From positions 1 to 22,807 of the forward strand of contig JBBQMG010000059.1 of assembly GCA_038328705.1 (NCBI GenBank): a DNA stretch of 22,807 bases. Direction: 5' to 3'. The notes beneath the pieces were generated by a model. The model saw nothing but the letters and a program-made list of their open reading frames with translations, was not told the origin of the DNA and did not search any database. Source of the stretch: UBA668 sp038328705. GTDB lineage: Bacteria > Actinomycetota > Acidimicrobiia > Acidimicrobiales > Ilumatobacteraceae. A program made the position numbers and the translations under genes. Within the stretch, counting starts at the first letter, position 1, and every line of letters starts with the position of its first letter. Of the stretch, positions 14,414-22,807 are shown piece by piece.

Positions 14414-15607
14414 GTGAACAACGCCTACGGCTCGCAACCTGCGCACCTTCGGGACATGAACGAACGTGTCGTTTATCGTGCCGTGCGTGAGCTGCGGCCC
14501 ATAACGCGCGCCGAGGTTGCCCGTCGCACACAGCTGTCGAAGCCCACCGTTTCACTTGCACTGCGAAGCCTGCAGGGCGCCGGCCTCGTGACGGAGTCCG
14601 AGTTGCAGACCATCAGCGACGGTCAGTCGGGCAGGGGTGGTCGTATGGGTGTCTTGTACGAGCCGGTTGCTCAGGCAGCTCTGGCCATCGGCGCCGAGTT
14701 CGACGTCGACGTGGTTCGCGCCGCGCTCACCGATCTCGACGGCAATGAACTCGACCGCTGCGTGGTCTCTCATGGGGCGGCCTCTCCCGACGACGTGTTC
14801 GGTGCCCTCGCAACTGCGGTATCAACGATCGTCAGCACTCGACGTCGGCGACGTCTGCGCTCGATCGTGGTGGGTTCGCCGGGAATCATCGACCGCACGA
14901 CTGGGGTACTAAGCCAGTCTGGCGCACTCGCCGTGCTCGACGGAAGTCACCCATCGTCGACGCTCGAAGCGATGCTGCGGGTTCCAGTGATGGTTATCAA
15001 CGACGTCGACCTTGCAGCCCGCGGCGAGCAAGCCCGTGGCCATGGGCGCTCGCGAACGGATTTCGCCGTCATCTCCATCGGGGCAGGCATGGGTGCCGCC
15101 CTCGTGCTGGATGGGCGGGTGTACGAGGGGGCCAGGGGCGGCGCCGGCGAGATCGACGACATCCCGTTCCGCCGACTCATGCGCTCACCGGTTCCAGTCA
15201 GCCCAGCGCTCGACGGGTTGGTCGGGTTGGCGACGTCGATGGCGCCACGGTTCCGGTCGACGGGCTTACGGGCCCCATACACCGCTGACGCTGTCTTTGC
15301 GGCGTTCGCGACCGGTGATCGCCTGGCGATTGCAGTGATCGATCGGCTGGCCGAGTGGACGAGTTGGTTCTCCGCCGCGATCGTCGCTGTGGTCGATCCC
15401 GAGCTGATCGTGCTCGCCGGGCAGATCGGCGCCCGTGAACCCCTTGCTGAACGGGTGCGTTCGCACCTCGAGCAAATGCTTCCGGTGGCCCCCGAGGTTG
15501 CCGTGTCCGAGCTGGGCGCCGGGTCAGTGATCGCCGGTGCGATTGCCGTTGCCAGTGACCAAGCCTTATTGGCGGCGCTCGATGAGCGAGGCGGCCGATC
15601 GGCATGA
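14414..15607 (+). CDS. ROK-family transcriptional regulator
   Basis: A 397-residue NagC/XylR-type repressor. The N-terminal winged helix spans about residues 15-65, with ITRAEVARRTQLSKPTVSLALRS as helix-turn-helix. The rest is a ROK sugar-kinase-like fold: IVVGSPGIIDRTTGVL, INDVDLAARGEQARG and ISIGAGMGAALVLDG are recognisable. The usual CxCGxxGCxE zinc cluster after GEIxHxPF is missing (here GEIDDIPFRRLMRSPVP), so kinase activity is unlikely and the sensor domain is divergent. Translation starts at GTG 14414, 15 bp after the palindrome. The transporter gene follows after 50 nt. Probably represses both divergent operons until its sugar ligand is present; the ligand is inferred to be an amino sugar or derivative. 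Confidence 0.9.
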   Translation: MNNAYGSQPAHLRDMNERVVYRAVRELRPITRAEVARRTQLSKPTVSLALRSLQGAGLVTESELQTISDGQSGRGGRMGVLYEPVAQAALAIGAEFDVDVVRAALTDLDGNELDRCVVSHGAASPDDVFGALATAVSTIVSTRRRRRLRSIVVGSPGIIDRTTGVLSQSGALAVLDGSHPSSTLEAMLRVPVMVINDVDLAARGEQARGHGRSRTDFAVISIGAGMGAALVLDGRVYEGARGGAGEIDDIPFRRLMRSPVPVSPALDGLVGLATSMAPRFRSTGLRAPYTADAVFAAFATGDRLAIAVIDRLAEWTSWFSAAIVAVVDPELIVLAGQIGAREPLAERVRSHLEQMLPVAPEVAVSELGAGSVIAGAIAVASDQALLAALDERGGRSA

Positions 15608-15657
15608 CTTCGGCGGTCGAAGAAGTTTCGTAACCACAACAACTGAGGGGGACCACA

Positions 15658-17109
15658 ATGCACGTCAGAACTCACGATCGGCACTTGCCTGGAGTACTCG
15701 CACTATCGATCGCGCTGGTTGCCGGATGTAGTGGCAACGACTCGAGTGGTAGTGCCGACACCGGCTCCGTCAGCACCGCCGCACCTGTGAGCGAGCCGGC
15801 TGGCACCGGCGCGCCCGGCTCGACGACAGCCACGACGGGCACGACCACGAAAGTCGAATTCGAGCCGACCACGCTCACGATGTGGGCTGGAGTGACAGAT
15901 TCGGAAGGTGTCGACGCCTTTCGAGGCATTGTCGATCGCTGCGAGACCGACAACCCGTGGCTCACCATCGACTACGTGGGCAAGGACGACATGTCCACCG
16001 CCCTGTCCGCAGCAATCGAGGCGGGCAACCCGCCGGATCTGGTGCAGGCAGACTTTTCCGGAGAGCTTTCAGGCATCGACGCCGGCGGTTTGATCGAACC
16101 GATCGACGACCTGTTCGCTCGCGACGGTCTCGACTGGGGTGCCTTCGTGCCGGGTGGCAAGCGGCTCGTCGACTTCAACGGCAGGCACTTCGGGTTACCG
16201 CTTTCGCTCGACTCGGTCGGACTCTTCTACAACCAGGACGCGCTCACCGAGGCGGGAATCGACGCCCCACCGGCCACATTCGCAGAGCTGCTCGCCGCCT
16301 CCGAGAAGCTGCTGGTCGTCAACGCTGATGGCTCGATCGAGCGGGTCGGCTTCGTCCCGGATGTGGACGGTTCGTACTCGCTGTTCCTCACTCAACTGTT
16401 CGGGGCCACCCTGTTCAGCGACGACGGCGCCAAGATCACCATCACCGACACCTTGGACCAGTGGGTCGCGGCGTTGCAGTGGCAGAAGCAGTTCTACGAC
16501 CTGATGGACACCGACCAGTTCAACCGATGGGCCGACGGGCTCGGCTCATACGATTCGGCCGACAACTTCTTCATCACGGGTCAGATTCCCCTGTATTTCG
16601 AGGGGTCCTACTTCGTCACCTGGCCCGATCGCTTCGGTGAGGGAAAGCCTGAAAATTGGGGTGTCGTACCCATGCCGGGGCCCGATGGTGTGGCCGACGC
16701 CGACCAGGTGTCCTTGATACCGAGTGGCAACTGGTTCATGATCCCAACCGGCGTCGACAACGTGGACGCTTCCTGGGAAGCGGTCAAGTGCATGGCGCTG
16801 GCAAGCGACGAGATCGCCGCGTTCGAGAAGGTGTACGGCAACATCCCGGCCAACATGGCAGCCCTCGACACCTACGAGGCGGCCGTCGTCCCGGAAATTC
16901 CTGCAATCCAGACATTCATCGACCTTGCCCGATCGCCAGCCGCGAAGCTTCCCGGCTCGGCTGTCGTCGTCGGTGCGCTGAGCGACGAGATCACCTCACT
17001 GATCCTCGACTATCGGCGTGGAGACCTCAGCGACGACGACCTGCGGGGTGCACTCGAGGATCTGCAGGCCCGATATCAGGACGAGTTGGACCTCGAGCTT
17101 GGCAACTGA
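15658..17109 (+). CDS. ABC transporter extracellular sugar-binding lipoprotein (CUT1)
   Basis: A 483-residue solute-binding lipoprotein. A short signal ends in LALSIALVAGC with lipidated Cys24, followed by about 40 residues of Ser/Thr/Gly/Ala linker. The mature fold starts LTMWAGVTDSEGVDAFRGIV and contains NPPDLVQADFSGELSGI, GLPLSLDSVGLFYNQDAL and YFEGSYFVTWPDRFG, typical of group 1 (UgpB/MalE-like) oligosaccharide-binding proteins. A GGGGG ribosome site precedes the ATG. It delivers a sugar to the two permeases that follow. Trp/Tyr-rich segments suit an oligosaccharide ligand, but specificity cannot be read. Confidence 0.92.
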   Translation: MHVRTHDRHLPGVLALSIALVAGCSGNDSSGSADTGSVSTAAPVSEPAGTGAPGSTTATTGTTTKVEFEPTTLTMWAGVTDSEGVDAFRGIVDRCETDNPWLTIDYVGKDDMSTALSAAIEAGNPPDLVQADFSGELSGIDAGGLIEPIDDLFARDGLDWGAFVPGGKRLVDFNGRHFGLPLSLDSVGLFYNQDALTEAGIDAPPATFAELLAASEKLLVVNADGSIERVGFVPDVDGSYSLFLTQLFGATLFSDDGAKITITDTLDQWVAALQWQKQFYDLMDTDQFNRWADGLGSYDSADNFFITGQIPLYFEGSYFVTWPDRFGEGKPENWGVVPMPGPDGVADADQVSLIPSGNWFMIPTGVDNVDASWEAVKCMALASDEIAAFEKVYGNIPANMAALDTYEAAVVPEIPAIQTFIDLARSPAAKLPGSAVVVGALSDEITSLILDYRRGDLSDDDLRGALEDLQARYQDELDLELGN

Positions 17110-18046
17110 CGCAACCATCGTTGACGCTCGCCGCGCGGCACGGAGACGTGTGGCGCGGCGCAAGCGATGGACGGTGCTCGCCTTTCTGTCGCCATGGTTG
17201 ATCGGCGTCGTGGTGTTCGTCCTCTACCCGATCATCAACTCGTTGTACTGGTCGTTCACCGTCAAGCGTTACGGCCAGCCGGCCAGATGGGTAGGGCTGG
17301 GCAACTACCGGTTGTTGCTCGACAACCCCGATCTTTCGCTGGCGCTGAAGAACACGGCGTACCTTGCCCTCATCGGCCTTCCGATCCGGTTGTTCGTCTC
17401 TATTCTCGCGGCAGCGTTGCTCGCCCGACCTCGTCGCGGCAACGGCGTGTACCGGCTGTTGTTCTATGTGCCTTCGGTGCTGCCCGCGGTTGCGAGCGGA
17501 GCGCTGTTCTTCTTCCTCCTGAAGCAGGGCGGGCCGGTTGCCAGCCTGCTCGACCTGTTCGGTGTGGAAGCGCCGCTGTGGTTCCGCGACCCTGTCTGGG
17601 CGAAACCGGCCCTCATCATGGTCGGCACCTGGGCGCTCGGTGACACCATGCTGATCTTCCTTGCCGGGTTGGTCGACATTCCCAAGTCGCTCTACGAGGC
17701 CGTCGAGCTCGATGGCGCAGGGCGTTGGGCCAGGTTCCGTTACGTCACCTTGCCGATGATCTCGCCGGTCATCTTCTTCACCGTTCTGACCGGCGTGATC
17801 GGCGTGCTGCAGAGCTTCGACCAAGCCTTCGTTCTCAGCCAAGCGGCGCGCAAAGGTCGTCTCACCGGGGCGCCCGACGGATCGCTGCTGACCTACGCAA
17901 TGCTGCAACTGCGCTACTTCCAGGATGGTCGCATCGGCGTCGCCTCGGCCATGGCGTGGGTGATGTTCCTGATCACCCTGGTGATCACCGTGGCCCTGAT
18001 GACCAGTCGCAGGCGCTGGGTGTACACCGCAACGGAGAGCGCATGA
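17099..18046 (+). CDS. Sugar ABC transporter permease, MalF/UgpA-like
   Basis: A 315-residue inner-membrane permease with about six hydrophobic segments starting VLAFLSPWLIGVVVFVLYPI. The cytoplasmic EAA loop that contacts the ATPase is EAVELDGAGRWARFRYVTLP. I chose the TTG at 17099, which overlaps the binding-protein stop by 11 bases and suggests coupling. The GTG at 17150, behind GGAG, is a good alternative and would remove 17 residues. Forms a heterodimer with the next gene's product. No dedicated ATPase is encoded within the window; a shared MsiK-type ATPase is common in actinobacteria. Confidence 0.9.
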   Translation: MATDATIVDARRAARRRVARRKRWTVLAFLSPWLIGVVVFVLYPIINSLYWSFTVKRYGQPARWVGLGNYRLLLDNPDLSLALKNTAYLALIGLPIRLFVSILAAALLARPRRGNGVYRLLFYVPSVLPAVASGALFFFLLKQGGPVASLLDLFGVEAPLWFRDPVWAKPALIMVGTWALGDTMLIFLAGLVDIPKSLYEAVELDGAGRWARFRYVTLPMISPVIFFTVLTGVIGVLQSFDQAFVLSQAARKGRLTGAPDGSLLTYAMLQLRYFQDGRIGVASAMAWVMFLITLVITVALMTSRRRWVYTATESA

Positions 18047-18930
18047 ACGCGGCGATCACCGAGACACGTCCACCCGTTGCGACACACCGGTACCGCCAGC
18101 CGCTCGGGCGACGCGCGCTGTTGCTCGTGGGTCGTCATTCGGTGCTGATCGCGCTGGCGCTGATGTTTGCGCTGCCGTTGGTGTTCATGGTGCTGCAGTC
18201 GCTGATGCCGATCACTCAGGCCAAGACGACAGCGCTCTGGCCGAGCTCCATCGAGTGGGGGAACTACCGCGAGGTCTTTGATCGGATTCCGCTTGCGACC
18301 TACTTCGTCAACACACTCAAGGTCTGTTTCTTTTCGACCATTGGCACCGTGGTCAGCTGTGTGCCGGTTGCCTACGCGTTCAGCCACCTCCGTTGGCGGG
18401 GTCGCACGGCTGTGTTCGTGCTCGTGCTCTCGACGATGATGCTGCCGTACCAGGTGCTGTTCGTTTCGCAGTACGAGATCTTCACGTCGTTGGGATGGAT
18501 CAACTCCATCCTGCCGCTGACCGTGCCGGCGTTCTTCGCCGATGCGTTCAGCATCTTCCTACTTCGCCAGTTCTTTCTGACCTTGCCCGCCGAGGTGATG
18601 GATGCAGCGCGCATCGACGGCGCCAGCGAGTTCGGTGTGCTGGCCCGGGTCGTGGTGCCGATGGCCCGACCGGGAATCATGGCCGTGGCCATCTTCCAGT
18701 TCCTGTTCTCGTGGAGCGACTTCTTCGGTCCCAACATCTATCTCGCAGATGAGAAGAGCCTGACACTGGCGGTCGGGTTGGTGCGTTTCAACACAGCGCT
18801 GGCCAAGACCGGCGAGTCGAACCTCACGATGGCGGCATCAGTCGTGTTCGTGCTTCCCATTCTTGTCGTGTTCTTCTTCGCACAAAAGGTGTTCATCGAG
18901 GGCGTCACGCTCACAGGAACGAAAGGCTGA
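18043..18930 (+). CDS. Sugar ABC transporter permease, MalG/UgpE-like
   Basis: A 295-residue permease, partner of the preceding MalF-like protein. Hydrophobic segments include SVLIALALMFALPLVFMVL, YFVNTLKVCFFSTIGTVV and AVFVLVLSTMMLPYQVLF. The EAA loop is MDAARIDGASEFGVLARVVVP. Its ATG overlaps the preceding stop (ATGA), and the GH35 gene starts 5 nt after its own stop. This places sugar uptake and glycosidases in one transcript. Confidence 0.92.
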   Translation: MNAAITETRPPVATHRYRQPLGRRALLLVGRHSVLIALALMFALPLVFMVLQSLMPITQAKTTALWPSSIEWGNYREVFDRIPLATYFVNTLKVCFFSTIGTVVSCVPVAYAFSHLRWRGRTAVFVLVLSTMMLPYQVLFVSQYEIFTSLGWINSILPLTVPAFFADAFSIFLLRQFFLTLPAEVMDAARIDGASEFGVLARVVVPMARPGIMAVAIFQFLFSWSDFFGPNIYLADEKSLTLAVGLVRFNTALAKTGESNLTMAASVVFVLPILVVFFFAQKVFIEGVTLTGTKG

Positions 18931-18935
18931 TCAGA

Positions 18936-21329
18936 GTGATCGACCACCAGCGGCGGCGCGACACGTGGCGTGTTGCCGAGATCCACTACTTCCGCGTGCC
19001 CCGCGAACGATGGGAGTTGATGGTGCTGCGCGCTCGCCAGAGCGGCGCCAACGCGGTGTCGAGCTACATCCCCTGGTTGCACCACGAACCCGTTGACGGC
19101 AGCCTCGACCTGCACGGCACCACACTTGCTGAGCGGGATCTGGTCGGGTTCGTCGCCGTGTGTGCAGCGGCTGGTTTGGGGTTCATCGCCAAGCCCGGGC
19201 CGTTCTGTGATTCGGAGATGCTGGGCGGCGGGATTCCCACTTGGCTTATCGAGGCGAATCCCCAGTGGTGGGCGCTCCAGCACGATGGCGCGCCGTACCG
19301 TCACAGCGACTCCTACGACCCTCGCCTGTCGTATGACTCGCCGGGCTACCAGGAGCGTGCTGCCGATTGGCTACGGGCGGTCGCCGTGGCATTGCGCCCG
19401 TTTGCCGGCTCCGCGCTGTGGGCATGGCAGATCGACAACGAGGCTCCAGGCGACGGGATGCTCGTGCACGAGAGCGACGATGCCCCCTCGCCGTTGCGCG
19501 CCGACTTCGCCGACGTCGGTCGTTGGCAGCGGTGGCTGTCGAGCGAGTACGGCACGGTCGCGGCCCTCAATGCTGCGTGGTCCAGCGTCCACGAGTCGTT
19601 CGATGATGTTGCGCTGCCTCGACATTGGACCCCGCTCGCCGCTGCCGACGAGATGCGACCGTGGATCGACGTCGACCGCTTCGCCGACCACCAGGTCGGT
19701 TCTGGGCTCTCGATCTGGGCGGCAGTGGTTCGCGACGAACTGGGTGATTCGGTGCCTGTGTTCCACGACTGGCTGTGCATGCCGTGGCAGCTCTCGGGAA
19801 TGCTCATCGAACCAGGGGTGATGGCCGACTCGTGCACATGGGTGGGGCAGAACGTGTACGCCGAGAACGTCGATCCGGAAGAGATGATCGCCGGCACCAA
19901 CTGGTACCGGATGAACGACGAGGAGTACGTGCACCACGCCTGGTGGCGGACGCGCCTGTGTCACACCCTCTCGCCGGCCGGCATGCCGCACCTGGTGCCG
20001 GAGATCTCGGCACGTCAGGCGTTCTACCTGCAGTGCTGCTTGGTCGGCGGCATGGACGCCCCGTGCCTGTACATGTTGCACTCGTCGGATCCTGAGCCTG
20101 TTGCCATTGGTGCCTTCCAACGGTGGGCCGAAGAGGCGCCCGTGCTTTCCGACGGTTCGGTGTTCCCGTGGTGGTGGAACATGCGGACGCTCTTCCTGTG
20201 TCTGCAGGCGGGCGGCAGTGATCTGGCGGCTTCACCCCTTGCTGCCCCGATGGCCATCGCCTACGACCATGCAGGCGAGCGACTTGCGCGCTTCAACGGC
20301 CTCATTCCTGGCGGAGGATTCGTCGACGGCAGCCAGCTCGCCACGCTTGCCAGCGCCGCCAACAGTTCGGCGGCGGGGCTCGTCGTGGCTCGTGCCCTTG
20401 TCGATGCGGGCGTCGAGTTCGATGTCGTCGATGTCGCACGCAGCTCGGTCGACCGCTACCCGATGGTGGTGGTGCCGGCGACTTCCGTGATGTCTCGAGC
20501 GGGACAGCAGCGGCTCGCTGAGAGGGCACGGACGTCGCCCGGCAGTGTGTGTCTGGCCGGCGACCCGCCCGAGTGCGACGAGTGGTTGCAACCCTGTTCC
20601 CTGCTGTCCGAACTGCCCCCGTTCGAGTGGCCCGGTGCCACCGACCTCGGTGTCGATGTGGCGGTGCGCGTCGGCGACTCGGGTCGGCGCTACGTCACCG
20701 TGGTCAACCGTGCCGCCGAGACCTGGCGAGGTGTGGTGGCGAGCCTGCCGGTGACGATCGCCGCTGCGTCCGTCTCGTGGATGGCGCTCGAAGCTGCCGG
20801 TCGCGGAGCGTCGCTCGGCGTGGTCGCGGCGTTGCTGCACGGAACTGATGCCCTAGTCGGGACCGTACGGAGCTCGGCTGGGCAGACGGCGATAGCTCGG
20901 CTCGGAAATGCATGGCATGTGCTGCACAGCGAGTCGTGCACGGTCGTGGTGCCGGCAGCGGCGGGGTTGACGGCGTGGCGCGTCACGCTGGCGGGCAAGG
21001 TGCTGAGCGCAGGCGAGGTCGCCGCCGACGGCTCGCTGGCGTTGACTCACCTCGACGACCGCGGCCACACCGATCGTTATGTCCTGGGCGACCGCGAGGC
21101 TGCCGAAGCAGTGGCCGAGCCGGTGCGCCACTATCAGCTCAGCACACTGGCGGCGGTCACCGAGATGTGCGCCGCCATCGGCGTCTCCGCCGCTGAGGTC
21201 ACCCATCGTCTGCGGCGTGCCCGCAGCGCACAGGCTGCGGGCTCGGCGACCGCCGAGCAGATGGCGTTGATCGACCCACTCACGCGCATCGCGGTGCGCA
21301 TGAACGACCTTCGACTGGGTGAGTCATGA
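18936..21329 (+). CDS. Glycoside hydrolase family 35-like enzyme (beta-galactosidase/exo-beta-glucosaminidase type)
   Basis: A 797-residue protein without signal peptide, so cytoplasmic. The TIM-barrel start reads VAEIHYFRVPRERWELMV, then ANAVSSYIPWLHHEP and IAKPGPFCDSEMLGGGIPTWL, all GH35-like. The likely acid/base is E169 in LWAWQIDNEAPG; the nucleophile is probably E356 in PHLVPEISARQ. The later half holds a flavodoxin-like segment (LVDAGVEFDVVDVARSSVD) and beta-rich domains. Length and motifs recall archaeal GlmA exo-beta-D-glucosaminidase as well as beta-galactosidases. It starts at GTG 18936, 5 nt after the permease stop, and its end overlaps the GH2 start. It would cleave an imported oligosaccharide; given the deacetylase and NagB across the operator, a glucosaminide is a reasonable but unproven guess. 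Confidence 0.8.
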   Translation: MIDHQRRRDTWRVAEIHYFRVPRERWELMVLRARQSGANAVSSYIPWLHHEPVDGSLDLHGTTLAERDLVGFVAVCAAAGLGFIAKPGPFCDSEMLGGGIPTWLIEANPQWWALQHDGAPYRHSDSYDPRLSYDSPGYQERAADWLRAVAVALRPFAGSALWAWQIDNEAPGDGMLVHESDDAPSPLRADFADVGRWQRWLSSEYGTVAALNAAWSSVHESFDDVALPRHWTPLAAADEMRPWIDVDRFADHQVGSGLSIWAAVVRDELGDSVPVFHDWLCMPWQLSGMLIEPGVMADSCTWVGQNVYAENVDPEEMIAGTNWYRMNDEEYVHHAWWRTRLCHTLSPAGMPHLVPEISARQAFYLQCCLVGGMDAPCLYMLHSSDPEPVAIGAFQRWAEEAPVLSDGSVFPWWWNMRTLFLCLQAGGSDLAASPLAAPMAIAYDHAGERLARFNGLIPGGGFVDGSQLATLASAANSSAAGLVVARALVDAGVEFDVVDVARSSVDRYPMVVVPATSVMSRAGQQRLAERARTSPGSVCLAGDPPECDEWLQPCSLLSELPPFEWPGATDLGVDVAVRVGDSGRRYVTVVNRAAETWRGVVASLPVTIAAASVSWMALEAAGRGASLGVVAALLHGTDALVGTVRSSAGQTAIARLGNAWHVLHSESCTVVVPAAAGLTAWRVTLAGKVLSAGEVAADGSLALTHLDDRGHTDRYVLGDREAAEAVAEPVRHYQLSTLAAVTEMCAAIGVSAAEVTHRLRRARSAQAAGSATAEQMALIDPLTRIAVRMNDLRLGES

Positions 21330-22807
21330 ATGACGTTCTTCGTCTCGACGACGGCTGGGAGCTGGCTGTCGATGTGCAGGGCCCCTGGCAGCCGACCACC
21401 GTGCCCGGCAACTGGTACCTCGACGGCATCGACGGGCCAGAGACCGTGTGGTATCGCTACACATTCGTCGTGCCTGACTCCCTTGCCGGGCTGTATCAGC
21501 GGTTGAAGTTCGGCGCTGCCGACTACAGCGCCGACGTGCATCTCGACGGAGTCTGCCTGGGCGGGCACACGGGCGGTTTCGCACCGTTCTTCTTCGACGT
21601 GTGTCTGGCGGCCGGCGCACACCAGCTCGTCGTTGCGGTCCACTGCCCGACCGACGAGTTCGATGAGGTGTGGCCGCACAGCAAGACGACGCTTCGCGGC
21701 GTGATGGGCCACCACGACGCACGTCCGGGTGGGTGGACGACGCGGGGGCAGGAGCGATCCAGCGGCGGACTGTGGGGTGAGGTGACACTCTCGGCCCACC
21801 GGCTGGTGGTCATCGAACGGGTGGGGTTCACCACCGCACTCGTTGGCGCCGATGCCGATGTCGAGAGCACGGTCGGCGTGCATCTGTTCGGCACACTGCC
21901 GCAGTGGGTGACCGTGCGGTTGGCACTGTTCGACGACGAGAACCTGGCGTATGAGCTGTGGACCGACACGTGGCTGCAACCGGGCCTCAACCAGGTGCGT
22001 GTTGTGGGTTCGCTGGCCGCGCCGCGCCTGTGGTGGACGTGGGACCATGGCGAGCCATTCCGCTATCGGCTACAGACCACGGTCGAAGTCGAAGACGGGG
22101 GTACCGCCGAGGTCGCCGCCGCTGACGACCGGCTGGTCGGCGTCCGGTCGATCGAGGTCGGCCGTGACTGGGTATGGCGCCTCAATGGTCGCCCGATGTT
22201 CATCCGCGGCATCAACTACATCGGCGAACACTGGCTGTCGGCGATGACCGTGGATCGAGCTGCGGGTGATGTGCAGCTCGCGGTCGGCGCACATCTGAAT
22301 GCGATCCGCGTCCACGCTCATGTCACCGCGCCCGCCGTCTATGACGCGTGCGATGCAGCGGGTGTACTCGTCTGGCAGGACCTGCCCATGCAGTGGGGCT
22401 ACGCCGACAGTGCCGAGATCTACCACGTGGCGCGGCAGATGGTCGGCGAGCTGATTGATCTGCACGGCTGGCGGCCCGCTGTCGCGTATTGGGCGGCGCA
22501 CAACGAGTCGCCGTGGAACGAGCCGTGGATGATGGACGAGTCGGGGCGCTTCCGCCCTGATCAGAACCAGCGACTCGACCATGAGCTGGCCGATCTGTTC
22601 CGCCTGCTCGACCCGTCGCGGCCGTCACTTGCCAACTCGGGTGCCGGGGACGGCCACACATATCCGGGTTGGTACTGGGGGGCGTGGACCGACGTCAGCG
22701 AGTTGCCCGGCGGAGCGTTCGTCAGCGAGTATGGGGCGCAGGCCGTGCCGCACCTCGACACGTTGCGCACGTTCATCGCCGAGGGCGCAACCGTGCGCGA
22801 CTGGGAG
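21326..22807 (+). CDS. Glycoside hydrolase family 2 enzyme (beta-mannosidase/beta-glucosaminidase-like), partial
   Basis: The first 494 residues of a GH2 protein; the frame is open at the window end. The N-terminal jelly roll contains WQPTTVPGNWYLDGIDGPE and FGAADYSADVHLDGVCLGGH. An immunoglobulin-like domain follows (about 155-285), then the TIM barrel from LNGRPMFIRGINYIGEHW. The acid/base is E394 in YWAAHNESPWNEPW and the nucleophile E468 in GAFVSEYGAQ. The SEYG motif is close to the beta-mannosidase/exo-beta-glucosaminidase branch rather than classical LacZ. No signal peptide is present, so it acts on imported sugar. The ATG sits in an ATGA overlap with the GH35 gene. Substrate is uncertain. 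Confidence 0.88.
   Translation, partial: MNDVLRLDDGWELAVDVQGPWQPTTVPGNWYLDGIDGPETVWYRYTFVVPDSLAGLYQRLKFGAADYSADVHLDGVCLGGHTGGFAPFFFDVCLAAGAHQLVVAVHCPTDEFDEVWPHSKTTLRGVMGHHDARPGGWTTRGQERSSGGLWGEVTLSAHRLVVIERVGFTTALVGADADVESTVGVHLFGTLPQWVTVRLALFDDENLAYELWTDTWLQPGLNQVRVVGSLAAPRLWWTWDHGEPFRYRLQTTVEVEDGGTAEVAAADDRLVGVRSIEVGRDWVWRLNGRPMFIRGINYIGEHWLSAMTVDRAAGDVQLAVGAHLNAIRVHAHVTAPAVYDACDAAGVLVWQDLPMQWGYADSAEIYHVARQMVGELIDLHGWRPAVAYWAAHNESPWNEPWMMDESGRFRPDQNQRLDHELADLFRLLDPSRPSLANSGAGDGHTYPGWYWGAWTDVSELPGGAFVSEYGAQAVPHLDTLRTFIAEGATVRDWE

Overview
The window reads as chromosomal DNA of a high-GC actinobacterium. Genes are tightly packed with many ATGA stop/start overlaps, GTG/TTG starts are frequent, and exported lipoproteins carry Ser/Thr/Gly-rich linkers. 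The thioredoxin lipoprotein/CcdA pair resembles the Mpt53 (DsbE)/CcdA-like pair of mycobacteria. A deep-branching group such as Acidimicrobiia is my guess, but nothing here proves it. I saw no rRNA, tRNA, CRISPR array, insertion sequence or origin, and no gene-free stretch longer than 300 bases.

Region 1 (6-5357): a MalT/LuxR-type ATPase regulator on the minus strand faces a plus-strand operon of a small conserved protein, an ABC-2 ATPase, its permease and an MFS exporter. Four GGTGAA half-sites lie in the divergent gap.

Region 2 (5346-6523): a decaying ArsR - SRPBCC - RibD/DHFR-like operon on the minus strand. ArsR looks intact. The SRPBCC gene has a one-base deletion. The reductase gene has no normal start, an internal TAG, and has lost its 3' part where it meets the MFS gene.

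Region 3 (6660-9394) is the most striking part: two probable selenoproteins about 1.6 kb apart. The first is a lipoprotein thioredoxin of the TlpA/DsbE type whose active-site CxxC is encoded as UGA-Ser-Val-Cys. An 8-bp hairpin with a GGUC apical loop follows 26 nt after the UGA, as expected of a bacterial SECIS. It precedes a CcdA-like membrane electron carrier. The second, convergent with them, is a PrdB/GrdB-type reductase-family protein whose motif reads UGA-Pro-Leu-Cys, also followed by a plausible SECIS hairpin. A conventional gene caller would break both genes at the UGA.

Region 4 (9538-22807): a divergent amino-sugar or aminocyclitol locus around a palindromic ROK operator. The minus-strand operon encodes a PIG-L/LmbE deacetylase, a glycerol-1-phosphate-dehydrogenase-like enzyme, a NagB-like deaminase, a DegT/DnrJ/EryC1 aminotransferase and a Gfo/Idh/MocA dehydrogenase. 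The plus-strand operon encodes the ROK regulator, a CUT1 ABC sugar importer (binding lipoprotein and two permeases, no ATPase in view), a GH35 enzyme and a GH2 enzyme that runs off the window. A deacetylase plus a GH35 enzyme recalls the archaeal chitobiose route (deacetylase Dac plus GH35 exo-glucosaminidase GlmA). The aminotransferase/dehydrogenase pair suggests that the amino sugar may be unusual.
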